From JANQKX01 sp039028695 (lineage in GTDB: Bacteria; Pseudomonadota; Alphaproteobacteria; Kiloniellales; Kiloniellaceae): a stretch of DNA of 64,000 nucleotides. Where the stretch lies: the NCBI GenBank assembly GCA_039028695.1, contig JBCCHN010000009.1:16134-80133 (forward strand), given 5' to 3'. The notes beneath the pieces are model-generated. The model was not told where the DNA came from, did no database searches, and saw nothing but the letters and a program-made list of their open reading frames with translations. The translations under genes were made by a program, and so were the position numbers. Positions 53,517 through 61,516 of the stretch are shown piece by piece. Each line of letters begins with the position of its first letter. Position 1 is the stretch's first letter.

Positions 53517-54424
53517 GAGCGTTTCAGCTTCGGGTCCAGGGCATCGCGCAAACCGTCTCCCATCAAATTGATGGACAAGACCGTGATCAAAATGGCAAGG
53601 CCGGGAAAAGTGACAACCCACCAAGCCCGCAGAATGAACTCCCGCGCCTCGGCCAGCATGGCCCCCCATTCCGGTGTCGGCGGCTGAGCGCCCAGTCCCA
53701 GGAAGCTGAGCGCAGCCGCGTCCAGAATAGCGGTGGAGAAGGTCAAGGAGGCCTGTACGATCAGGGGCGCCATACAGTTCGGCAGGATGGTGATGAACAT
53801 CAAGCGTAATCGGCTGGCCCCGGCGACCCGCGCCGAGGTGACATAGTCACGGTTCGATTCACTGAGTACCTGCGCCCGTGTGAGACGCACGAAGTGGGGC
53901 AGGACCACCACCGCAACGGCAATCATTGCGTTGGTCAGGCCTGGTCCCAAGAGGGCCACTAACACCAAGGCCAGCAGCAGGCTGGGGAAAGCCAGGATAA
54001 TGTCCATGATCCGCATGATCAGGCTCTCTAGGACTCCCTTGAAGAAGCCGGCCACCAGGCCGATGGCGATCCCTGCGGTCATGGAAATGGAAATCACAAC
54101 ACAGCCTACATAGAGGGAGTATCGAGATCCGTAAATCAAACGCGACAAAAGATCCCGGCCCACCGCATCGGTCCCCAAGGGAAAGGCGAGACTGCCTCCC
54201 TCCTGCCAGAAGGGCGGTTGCAACAGATGATCCCGGTATTGCTGGATCGGGGAATGGGGGGCGATCACATCGGCCAAAGCCGCCAAGATGATAATCAGAA
54301 CCACCACTGCCAAGCCCGCAACGGCGCCTTTGTTTTCCGAAAAGTAGTGCCAAAATTCCTTGAGCTGCTGCGCGGTAACGCCGGTGGGCGCTTCAGCTTG
54401 GCTATGGTCTGTGGTGCTGGCCAT
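53513..54424 (-). CDS. dppC: Peptide ABC transporter permease (DppC-like)
   Basis: Encodes 303 residues from ATG 54424 (ASTTDHSQAEAPTGV); a longer frame to 54475 overlaps dppB and is unlikely. It has six transmembrane helices: the first in VAGLAVVVLIIILAALADVI, and the EAA loop with VAGASRLRLMFITILPNC. FPLGTDAVGRDLLSRLIYGS is the standard DppC/OppC periplasmic segment. Four nt after dppB. Confidence 0.95.
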   Translation of the reverse strand: MASTTDHSQAEAPTGVTAQQLKEFWHYFSENKGAVAGLAVVVLIIILAALADVIAPHSPIQQYRDHLLQPPFWQEGGSLAFPLGTDAVGRDLLSRLIYGSRYSLYVGCVVISISMTAGIAIGLVAGFFKGVLESLIMRIMDIILAFPSLLLALVLVALLGPGLTNAMIAVAVVVLPHFVRLTRAQVLSESNRDYVTSARVAGASRLRLMFITILPNCMAPLIVQASLTFSTAILDAAALSFLGLGAQPPTPEWGAMLAEAREFILRAWWVVTFPGLAILITVLSINLMGDGLRDALDPKLKRS

Positions 54425-54428
54425 GGCT

Positions 54429-55439
54429 CTACCGGGTATGGCGAATACGAGGGTTGATCCAGCCGTATAACACATCGACGATTAGGTTGACGGTCATAAC
54501 GATAATGGCGATCAAAAGCAGGCCGCCCTGGACGGACTGATAGTCCCGCCGGAAAATGGAATCCACCATCCACTTGCCAATGCCGGGCCAGGAAAAGATC
54601 GTCTCTGTCAAGATCGCGCCGGCCAGGAGGACCCCGACAGACAGGCCGATCACGGTGATTACCGGAATCAAGGCATTGCGCAGGGCGTGCAGGCCGACCA
54701 CCCGTAGGGGCGGTAGGCCCTTGGCACGGGCGGTACGCACATAGTCCTCGCCCAAAACCTCCAGCATGGCCGAGCGGGTTTGCCGCGCGATAACGGCCAG
54801 GGGGATGGTCCCCAACGCGATGGAGGGTAAAATAAGGTGACTCACGGCCGAGGCAAAGGCACCCTTTTCACCGGACAGCAAGCTGTCGATAAGCATGAAA
54901 CCGGTTACCGGCTCGAAATAATACAAAAAGGAAATGCGGCCCGAGACGGGTGTCCAGCCCAGCTCGCCGGAAAAGACCACAATCAGCAATAGGGCCCACC
55001 AGAAGATTGGCATGGAATAGCCGGTCAGGGAAACCGCCATCACCGTGTGATCGAATTTAGACCCCCGCGTCACCCCAGCGATTACACCAGCCGGCAGGCC
55101 TAGCACGACGGCAAAGACCATGGCGCAAATCGAAAGCTCCAAGGTGGCGGGGAATAGGGTCAGAAATTCTTCGACAACGGGCTGCTTGGTGACAATCGAC
55201 CGACCCAAATCGCCGTGCAGAATGTCGCCGAGATAGTTTAAGTACTGCTGCCAAATGGGCAGGTCAAAGCCGAACTCGGCCATCAGCTCCGCGTGGCGGT
55301 CCTCATCAATGCCCCGCTCTCCCACCAGCAATAAAATGGGATCGCCGGGCAGCAAGCGGATGAATGAAAAGGCCGCAATGGTCACCCCGAAAAAAGTCGG
55401 AATCAATAATCCGATGCGGGTGACGATAAATCGCAGCAT
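54429..55439 (-). CDS. dppB: Peptide ABC transporter permease (DppB-like)
   Basis: Encodes 336 residues. LRFIVTRIGLLIPTFFGVTI and FSFIRLLPGDPILLLVGERG form the characteristic N-terminus; the EAA loop lies in VRTARAKGLPPLRVVGLHAL followed by RNALIPVITVIGLSVGVLLA. An inner-membrane channel subunit paired with DppC. A long hairpin separates it from dppA (94-nt gap), which would allow more binding protein than membrane components. Confidence 0.95.
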   Translation of the reverse strand: MLRFIVTRIGLLIPTFFGVTIAAFSFIRLLPGDPILLLVGERGIDEDRHAELMAEFGFDLPIWQQYLNYLGDILHGDLGRSIVTKQPVVEEFLTLFPATLELSICAMVFAVVLGLPAGVIAGVTRGSKFDHTVMAVSLTGYSMPIFWWALLLIVVFSGELGWTPVSGRISFLYYFEPVTGFMLIDSLLSGEKGAFASAVSHLILPSIALGTIPLAVIARQTRSAMLEVLGEDYVRTARAKGLPPLRVVGLHALRNALIPVITVIGLSVGVLLAGAILTETIFSWPGIGKWMVDSIFRRDYQSVQGGLLLIAIIVMTVNLIVDVLYGWINPRIRHTR

Positions 55440-55471
55440 AAGGCCAGGATTAGGTAAGAGATCAGAATGAA

Positions 55472-55512
55472 GGACCCGGGAAAAGCTCTTGGCAGAGCTC
55501 TTCCCAAGGTCC
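55472..55512 (-). terminator. Intercistronic hairpin between dppA and dppB
   Basis: Read on the minus strand, a long imperfect stem forms: GGACC-TT-GGGAAGAGCTCT, loop GCCA, AGAGCTTTTCCC-GGGTCC. It is followed by TTCATTCTGATC, with no solid U-run, so it is more likely an mRNA-stabilising or attenuating element than a full terminator. Confidence 0.6.
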
Positions 55513-55533
55513 CAAAGAAGTGCGTTCTAGCCG

Positions 55534-57138
55534 TTATTCTTTGATGTCCACACCATAGAAAACGTGACCGCCGAAGGGATCGATCTTAAAGCCTTCCACT
55601 TCCGGGCGGATCGGCTTGAAGACGATCGAGTGGGCGATCGTGGCCCAAGGCGCTTGATCCTTGAACCGCAACTGGGCTTCCTCATAGAGCTTCGTGCGCT
55701 CGGCCGGGTCGCTGATGGTTTTGGCCTTTTGAATGAGCGCTTCGAAGTCGTCGTCACACCAGCGTGCCCGGTTGGAGCCGCCGACGCCGTCACATCCCAA
55801 AAGCACGGCCAGGAAGTTATCCGGATCGCCGTTGTCGCCGGTCCAGCCCAGCAAGAGGGTTTCGTGCTCGCCTTCCTTGGAGCGCTTCAGGTATTCACCC
55901 CACTCGAAGGATACAATTTCCGCTTCCACCCCAATGTCGGCCCAGTCCGCCTGGATCAGCTCGGCCATGCGCCTGGCGTTTGGATTATAAGGACGCTGCA
56001 CCGGCATGGCCCAAATGTTGGTCTTCAACCCTTCTACACCGGCTTCGGCCAAGAGGGCCTTGGCGGCCTCGGGATCATAGGGATCATCGGTGGTCGAATC
56101 ATTATAGGACCAAATGGTCGGCGGAATCGGGTTTTTCGCGATCTTGCCGGCGCCCTGGAACACGGCGTCGATGATGGCCTGCTTGTTAATGGCCATATTC
56201 AGGGCCTTGCGAACCCGTTGATCATCGAATGGCGCCTTTTCCGTGTTGTAAGCCAAGTAGCCCACATTGAGGCCTTCCTGCTGCATCAAGTTCACGTCCG
56301 GATCGGTGGACATGGCCTCAATATCGGCCGGGTTCGGGTAAGGCATCACATGGCATTCACCGGCTTTCAGCTTTTGATAGCGGACAGAGGAATCCGGTGT
56401 GATGGCGAAGACCAGGTTGTCCAGCGGGGATTTCCCGGCCCAGTAGTCCGGGTGGGCCTTGTAGCGGATCACCGCGTCTTTCTGATAGGCCTCGAGCTGG
56501 AAAGGACCGGTGCCCACGGGCTCCAAGTCAACTTTCTCAGGGGTGCCTGCATCCAGCATCGCATCGGCATACTCCGCTGAATGGATGGAGGCGAAGTCCA
56601 TGCCCATGTTGGCGATGAAGGGGGCCTCGGGTCGGTTCAGAACAAATTTTACGGTCATGTCATCGACCTTGACCACGTCTTTCAGCAGGTCGGGCATGCT
56701 CATGCCGTTGAAATACTCGTAAGTCCCGCCGGATACCTTGTGATAGGGATGTTCCGGATCCCACTGCCGGGTAAAGGAATAGATTACGTCATCGGCGTTG
56801 AAGTCGCGGGACGGGGTGAAGTTTTTGGTGGTTTGAAATTTAACGCCGGGGCGAAGCGTGAAGGTGTACTCCAAACCGTCGTCGGAGACTTCCCAAGACT
56901 CCGCAAGAGCTGGGGCGATGGTGGTAGTACCGGGTACGAATTCGGCCAACTTGTTGAAGATCTGGCGCGATGACGCATCGAAGGTGGTGCCTGCGGTATA
57001 AAGCGATGGGTTAAAGCCTTCCGGGCTGCCTTCCGAGCAGAAGACTAGGGTCTTCGCCTCGGCGCCCGACGATAGGCTTGTTGTTAGGCCGGCTGCCAGA
57101 ACCAGGCCCAATGCAGTAGCTGTGAGTCTGAGTTTCAC
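55534..57138 (-). CDS. dppA: Peptide ABC transporter substrate-binding protein (DppA-like)
   Basis: Encodes 534 residues from a GTG start with GGGAG about 8 nt upstream. The signal peptide is clear (cleavage near GAEA, residue 28). KTLVFCSEGSPEGFNPSLYT, then VKFQTTKNFTPSRDFNADDV and LEYTFTLRPGVKF are the SBP family 5 signature. The C-terminus resembles DppA (GWTGDNGDPDNFLAVLLGCD, Cys pair with RARWC). It should bind dipeptides or short peptides in the periplasm; other SBP_5 ligands (nickel, opines, heme) are possible. First gene of the operon. A GCCC-TTTTTT-GGGC hairpin lies in its 5' region. Confidence 0.95.
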   Translation of the reverse strand: MKLRLTATALGLVLAAGLTTSLSSGAEAKTLVFCSEGSPEGFNPSLYTAGTTFDASSRQIFNKLAEFVPGTTTIAPALAESWEVSDDGLEYTFTLRPGVKFQTTKNFTPSRDFNADDVIYSFTRQWDPEHPYHKVSGGTYEYFNGMSMPDLLKDVVKVDDMTVKFVLNRPEAPFIANMGMDFASIHSAEYADAMLDAGTPEKVDLEPVGTGPFQLEAYQKDAVIRYKAHPDYWAGKSPLDNLVFAITPDSSVRYQKLKAGECHVMPYPNPADIEAMSTDPDVNLMQQEGLNVGYLAYNTEKAPFDDQRVRKALNMAINKQAIIDAVFQGAGKIAKNPIPPTIWSYNDSTTDDPYDPEAAKALLAEAGVEGLKTNIWAMPVQRPYNPNARRMAELIQADWADIGVEAEIVSFEWGEYLKRSKEGEHETLLLGWTGDNGDPDNFLAVLLGCDGVGGSNRARWCDDDFEALIQKAKTISDPAERTKLYEEAQLRFKDQAPWATIAHSIVFKPIRPEVEGFKIDPFGGHVFYGVDIKE

Positions 57139-57494
57139 AGTGTTTCTCCCTATACTTAGATTTGTTCGAGGCCGCCGCTCTTTGCCCTTTTTTGGGCTTT
57201 AGGCGAGCGGTTTAGAGACCGGCAGCTTCGCGCGGTTGCTCTAGGCTGTCAACGGATTAGGTAACCAGGAATGCTTAGCGTCTGAATTTATGGTTGTTTG
57301 ATTGAAGGTTGAATTCGCAGTGAAGCCGACTTGGCGCCAAGTTTTTTCAGACTACGGCCGCGGTGACCGTTTTGGCCCAGTGGCCCGGGTCGGAATGCCC
57401 CCTGTTTGGCTCTTTGGGTCGCTCGGTCTCTTCAAGCTTGGCGAAGGCTCCTCTTGGGCGTGTAACCGCACTGCGTGGCCAAGGTTATGAGTTC
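57139..57494. other. Intergenic region upstream of dppA
   Basis: This 356-nt gap lies between dppA and the membrane-protein gene at 57495; both genes read leftward. It holds the dppA promoter and leader; a CCGCT/AGCGG pair encloses GCCC-TTTTTT-GGGC (about 57173-57210). A 62-codon plus-strand frame here has no RBS or recognisable domain and is not supported. Confidence 0.5.
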
Positions 57495-58028
57495 CTAGGG
57501 CCGTGGGGAGGCGCTTCTCGCTGCTTGGCAGGCATCGCGGATGGTTTCGATCACCTCCGCAGGGTCTGCTTGAACATCTGAAAAGGGAATCAGAATGGCG
57601 GGCGGCTTGATCAGGCGGCTATTGCCCCCTTGCGCCTTACCGTTTTGAGCCAAGAATTTTTCAAAATCGTAGAGCTCCAAATATAAAAAGCTCTGCATGC
57701 GGCCGCCTTTCACATCTAACTTGGCGATCCGCTCCCACGGCACGGTCTCAAGACCCCAGCCACGATACCAAATGCCTTGATCGGAAAGTCTGAGGATGAT
57801 GTCCGAGCCCTGCCCATTGCGCCAATTGAAGTAAAAGACGACCGCGGCGGCAAGCAGGATTGCACCACCGGCCAATTCGCGGTTGGGGATCTCCTGTCCG
57901 GCCACGAACAAAAAGGCCAGGCCGATAATCGCCAGTACCCCGGACAGAAGGTAACCATGCTGAAGCTTTGCCTTGGCGATTCCGTATTCTTTCATCATCG
58001 TCTCACTCACTGGAATATCATCACTCAC
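57495..58028 (-). CDS. Two-TM membrane protein of unknown function
   Basis: Encodes 177 residues from a GTG start. Two transmembrane helices form a hairpin at about residues 27-70 (LLSGVLAIIGLAFLFVAGQE and LAGGAILLAAAVVFYF). The rest is soluble, with IILRLSDQGIWYRGWGLETV and PWERIAKLDVKGGRMQSFLY, similar to bacterial PH-like domains. Function unknown; transcribed toward dppA, but separated by 356 nt. Confidence 0.65.
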   Translation of the reverse strand: MSDDIPVSETMMKEYGIAKAKLQHGYLLSGVLAIIGLAFLFVAGQEIPNRELAGGAILLAAAVVFYFNWRNGQGSDIILRLSDQGIWYRGWGLETVPWERIAKLDVKGGRMQSFLYLELYDFEKFLAQNGKAQGGNSRLIKPPAILIPFSDVQADPAEVIETIRDACQAARSASPRP

Positions 58029-58104
58029 AACAAAGAAATTTGATCGCAGCCTACTTTTAGGCCTGTTGCATACCTGCTGCCAGCCCTCCTCCGAAAATAG
58101 GAAA

Positions 58105-58128
58105 CGCCCGGAGCCTTGGCCCCGGGCG
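58105..58128 (-). terminator. Terminator of the amtB operon
   Basis: On the minus strand the RNA reads CGCCCGGGGCC-AA-GGCUCCGGGCG, an 11-bp stem with one G-U pair, followed by UUUCCUAUUUU. It lies 30 nt after the stop of the small membrane protein gene. Confidence 0.75.
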
Positions 58129-58157
58129 CTGTCCTAATTCAACTTACCGAAAATGCG

Positions 58158-58385
58158 CTAATCGAGTTTTTGCTCTCGAAAAGCTTTTTCCAGTTTTTCT
58201 GGCGTATTCAGTTTTTGAAGATCCTCGTCATAGGTTTTTTTCTCAAACTTGAGCTGCCAGATGTGAAACAAAATCCAAAAGGCAACTCCGATGATGACCA
58301 TCAAAACCTCGGAGCCTTGGAAGGGGTAGAGCGCGCCGATATCGGCGAGATCCACGGCCCATGTATCGATTCCAGTTGTCGACAT
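58158..58385 (-). CDS. Small single-pass membrane protein co-encoded with amtB
   Basis: Encodes 75 residues with a single transmembrane segment (MVIIGVAFWILFHIWQLKF, about residues 29-47). The C-terminal cytoplasmic part is charged (EKKTYDEDLQKLNTPEKLEK). RBS GGAG is 8 nt before ATG. It lies 18 nt after the amtB stop and before a strong terminator, so it is almost surely in one transcript with amtB. I do not recognise a named family. A role as accessory subunit or regulator of the ammonium channel is inference from context. Confidence 0.7.
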   Translation of the reverse strand: MSTTGIDTWAVDLADIGALYPFQGSEVLMVIIGVAFWILFHIWQLKFEKKTYDEDLQKLNTPEKLEKAFREQKLD

Positions 58386-58403
58386 GTTATCAGCTCCTTT
58401 GGC

Positions 58404-59780
58404 TTATTTGATGAGACCGGCGTCGCGGGCTTCTTGAAGCTCCGCATCGGTCACTTCGCTCTCGGACAGGTAACGGCCGTGGTATTCGCCCAAATCCAGG
58501 CCGACGATTTCGATTTCCTTGGGAATGCGCAAGGCTCCCATGGATTTCAAAATGCCCGCCAGGATCCAGCATGGCAGGAACCCGAGCACCCAGAACATGA
58601 TCACCGCACCGATGAACTGACCCCAAGGCGTGATCGCCGCATAGCCCTCGTAGGGCGATGAGGGGTGGCCCCAGAGCACAAAGCCGGCGATGCACACACC
58701 GATGAAACCGGCATAACCATGAACGGCCACGGCACCGACGGCATCGTCGATCTTGAAGGTCTTCTCGACCCAGAAGTGCAGCTTGTACATGATGACCACA
58801 CCGATGGCGCCAATGATCATAGCTTGGATCGGGTGATAGAGGTCATTACCAGCCGAGGCGGTTATGATACCGGCCAAGCCACTGGAATAGGTCCAGAAGG
58901 CATCACCCTTGGAGACGATATAGCCGGCGATCATGCCACCCGACAGGGACATCAAGAAGTTAAAGGTGATGCCGCTGAGCGTGGTCGGTGTGAGGTAGAT
59001 GGTCGTTGCCGTCCAGGTTTCCCCAACGATTTGACCGCCAATACCTTCCGGGCTGATGATTGGCACGTTACAGGCCACATAGAAGCCCCAGAAGCCTGTA
59101 TAGATCAAGAACAAGCCGATCGTAATCATCCAGGGATTATGGGGCACGATGTCCCGTGGGGTGCCATCCTTGGCGAACTTACCGATACGCGGGCCCAAAT
59201 GCACCAGAACACCGAGTGCAGCGCCGCCGGCGATGGCATGGATCACGCCGGAAGCATAGGCGTCGTGATAGCCCAAGATTTGGACCATCCAGCCACCGTA
59301 GTGCCAACCCCAGGCCGCGTCGATGACCCAGGTGAAGGAACCGACGAGCACAGCGAAAATCCAAAAGGCGCCCGAGCGAATTCGCTCGATCACCGCACCG
59401 GATACGATAGAGGCCGCGGTCCAGGAGAACAGCAAGAAGGCGGCCCAGAAGACACCGCTAATCCGATCCTCCAAATTTGGCCCCATTAGGTTGCTCCAGG
59501 GGACATAACCTTCACCGAAACCATCCGGATCGATCCCACCGGTGATACCAGGACCCGCGGGAACACCCCAATAGATCCACCAGCCAAAGAAAAACCAGGT
59601 CACGGTGACCAGTGGTATGAGCATGGAATTCTTCATCAAGGTGTGCATCATGTTTTTGGTGCGGCTGGCGCCCACCTCGTACATGCAAAAGCCCACGTGG
59701 ATGAGGAACATCAAGGCAACGGTCAACCAGTAATAAAACTCGGTAAAGACCGTTGTTAGTGCGTCGAGATTAGATCCCAT
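58404..59780 (-). CDS. amtB: Ammonium transporter AmtB
   Basis: Encodes 458 residues with eleven predicted membrane segments. The two pore histidines are in SGVIHAIAGGAALGVLVHLG and DAVGAVAVHGYAGFIGVCIA, and GFWGFYVACNVPII plus FLLFSWTAASIVSGAVIERI match the gate and second helix. No glnK/glnB gene is next to it, unlike in many bacteria. A small membrane protein gene follows. GAGGGGGTT upstream is closer to an out-of-frame ATG (MKSDGI-stop) overlapping the true start than to the amtB ATG, so translation may be modest or coupled. Confidence 0.95.
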   Translation of the reverse strand: MGSNLDALTTVFTEFYYWLTVALMFLIHVGFCMYEVGASRTKNMMHTLMKNSMLIPLVTVTWFFFGWWIYWGVPAGPGITGGIDPDGFGEGYVPWSNLMGPNLEDRISGVFWAAFLLFSWTAASIVSGAVIERIRSGAFWIFAVLVGSFTWVIDAAWGWHYGGWMVQILGYHDAYASGVIHAIAGGAALGVLVHLGPRIGKFAKDGTPRDIVPHNPWMITIGLFLIYTGFWGFYVACNVPIISPEGIGGQIVGETWTATTIYLTPTTLSGITFNFLMSLSGGMIAGYIVSKGDAFWTYSSGLAGIITASAGNDLYHPIQAMIIGAIGVVIMYKLHFWVEKTFKIDDAVGAVAVHGYAGFIGVCIAGFVLWGHPSSPYEGYAAITPWGQFIGAVIMFWVLGFLPCWILAGILKSMGALRIPKEIEIVGLDLGEYHGRYLSESEVTDAELQEARDAGLIK

Positions 59781-60309
59781 CTGACTTCATAACCCCCTCT
59801 GTGTGTTCAATTACGCCATCGACTACTTGTCAGGTGTTTTAGGTTAGATCTTATACGGACCCCGGGAGAACCACACTTTCCGGTACCCTCCCGAACCGGA
59901 TGAGATGATGACCTTTCTGCTAAGCTTCCCACTTTGTTCTCTCGCAGCGTAAGTCCCAATTTCCTTTGAGAATAACTGCCCGAGTTTTGAATTTCTGGGC
60001 TATCCCGCGCAAAAAGACTTGGTCGAACTTTAACGTGAGCTGGCCGTTTTTACGTTCTCGATCTTTTTCATTTTTACATTGGCTTATTTTTGCTCGCGCC
60101 GACCTAAATCACTCCCTCCGATTTGTGCCTTTCCTGTGCCAATTGAAAAAATTGGTTCTCACTGAAATCCGCAATCCCATCACATGGTACACAGATTGCC
60201 CGAGGTCAGCAAACAAATTTACCAAAAAGTTTCATTTAAGGCAACAAAGTTTCACTCTGTTATGAATTATAAATAAGGAATGGCTTAAATTTGGTCGTGT
60301 TTTGGTTGG
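59781..60309. other. Intergenic region upstream of amtB
   Basis: This 529-nt region between amtB and the GntR-type gene carries no supported gene; a 99-codon plus-strand frame has AT-rich, atypical composition and no RBS. It must contain the amtB promoter. A sigma-54-like element (60126-60141) is proposed separately; a second, weaker one (TGGGAC-N6-TGCG) is at 59944-59959 on the minus strand. Confidence 0.5.
60126..60141 (-). promoter_or_regulatory. Candidate sigma-54 promoter for amtB
   Basis: On the minus strand TGGCACAGGAAAGGCA carries the invariant GG and GC pairs with the correct 10-nt spacing of TGGCAC-N5-TTGC, though the -12 part is AGGCA. It would start transcription about 335 nt upstream of amtB, a long leader. 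Confidence 0.35.
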
Positions 60310-61065
60310 CTATCCCGCAGAAGCGCCAACCAAATCCCGACGTGCCTTTTCCAAATGTTCCTCAACAATCCGCACTGCGGAATCCGCGTCATGACTGCAG
60401 AGCGCCTCGTACAGCCGCCGGTGTTGACCGTTGTATTCGGAGATGCGGTTGGGGGTGAGGATCTTATCTTTCATGCGGTTCCACTGGGTGTGGCCGCGCA
60501 CGTTGTTGATCTGCTGATACAACCACGCCATCAGGGGGTTGTGCGTGCATTCCGCCAAGCTCAAGTGAAACTGTTCGTCGGCCGCGGTAAAGCTCTCCCG
60601 GTCGTGTTGGGCCTTTTCCACGCGTTCCAGCGCCGTTGCCATGAGGGCCAGGTCTCGCCCTGTGGCGTTGATGGCTGCCAAGCGAGCAATCTTGGGTTCA
60701 AGGGCCATACGCACCTGAATGAGCTCGATGGGGCTGGTCACATTGGCGATGCTCTCGCGATCCGGCACCGCCCGATAGTTCACGAAGGTGCCGCTGCCGA
60801 TGCGCCGCGAGAGGAGGTTTTGGTCCTCCAAGCGCTTCAGGGCCTCCCGAATGGTCGATCGTGAGGCGTTGTAATGACTGGCTAAATCCCGTTCCGCCGG
60901 CAGTCGGTCGCCATAACCGTAAATACCCTCCAAAATCGCCTGATGAAGCTGGGCCGCAATAACCCCGGCACCGCTGGATGCACGTCCGGGCAGTGTCTGC
61001 GATCCCTCGCGCAGGGGGGGTGCGGCTGCTTCTTCAATCTTCACGTTCAGAGCTTTTCGAGCCAT
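60310..61065 (-). CDS. FadR-subfamily GntR regulator
   Basis: Encodes 251 residues. The N-terminal winged HTH (AAQLHQAILEGIYGYGDRLP, AERDLASHYNASRSTIREAL, KRLEDQNLLSRRIGSGTFVN) is GntR; the C-terminal FCD domain has metal-binding-type His in DEQFHLSLAE, QHRRLYEAL and EEHLEKAR. FCD proteins usually sense organic acids or amino acids. It is divergent from the GS-like/amidotransferase operon, and a perfect 7-bp inverted repeat 48 nt upstream of its start could be its operator. It likely controls that operon and itself (inference). Confidence 0.9.
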   Translation of the reverse strand: MARKALNVKIEEAAAPPLREGSQTLPGRASSGAGVIAAQLHQAILEGIYGYGDRLPAERDLASHYNASRSTIREALKRLEDQNLLSRRIGSGTFVNYRAVPDRESIANVTSPIELIQVRMALEPKIARLAAINATGRDLALMATALERVEKAQHDRESFTAADEQFHLSLAECTHNPLMAWLYQQINNVRGHTQWNRMKDKILTPNRISEYNGQHRRLYEALCSHDADSAVRIVEEHLEKARRDLVGASAG

Positions 61066-61516
61066 TCATGACCATTTTTAGTAATTGGTAAGAAATCGGT
61101 ATAATATGGGTGGACACCAGATCCATATGGTGTCACTATGCCACTGATCGGAAAGAGAGGCAAATTCGAATGCAAGAGTGCTATAAAGTCGGTTTTTTCT
61201 ATGTCTTTCGATCATATAAAAATACATTTATATCAATAATTTAGTATATTTTTCGGTCTATTTATTTGGCGCTATTATGGGAGTTAATCGACGGCCACCG
61301 GTGGTGCGGCTTTGAAAAGTTTGATTGTGGGTAAAATTCGCTTTGGTAGCTCTACCGATAATGGCTTAGGATAAACCGATCACAGTCCTTTCCTTGGCCG
61401 TTGGCCAAAAAAATAAGATGGATTGTGAAACAGGGTGGTTTGGTTCTTGGTCTCAATAGGGGTCCAGTGGCCGCCGCAAACATAAGACCGGCAAAAAAGC
61501 GAGGGAGATCAATAGA
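61066..61516. other. Divergent promoter region gntR / GS-like operon
   Basis: This 451-nt gap holds a candidate GntR operator (61113-61134), an AT-rich core around 61200-61265, and the RBS GAGGGAG of the GS-like gene. No gene is supported inside; frames that start here run into the GS-like gene in another phase. Confidence 0.5.
61113..61134. promoter_or_regulatory. Inverted repeat, candidate GntR/FCD operator
   Basis: GACACCA (61113-61119) and TGGTGTC (61128-61134) are perfect complements with an 8-nt spacer that includes part of a CCATATGG palindrome. Position and TGGT/ACCA content suit a FadR-type site. No known operator was aligned. Confidence 0.45.

Noticed and set aside
57302..57490. 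62-codon plus-strand open frame upstream of dppA
   Set aside because: No RBS, no domain, and poor codon use; intergenic.
59966..60265. 99-codon plus-strand open frame between amtB and gntR
   Set aside because: Composition is atypical, there is no RBS, and it covers the amtB promoter region.
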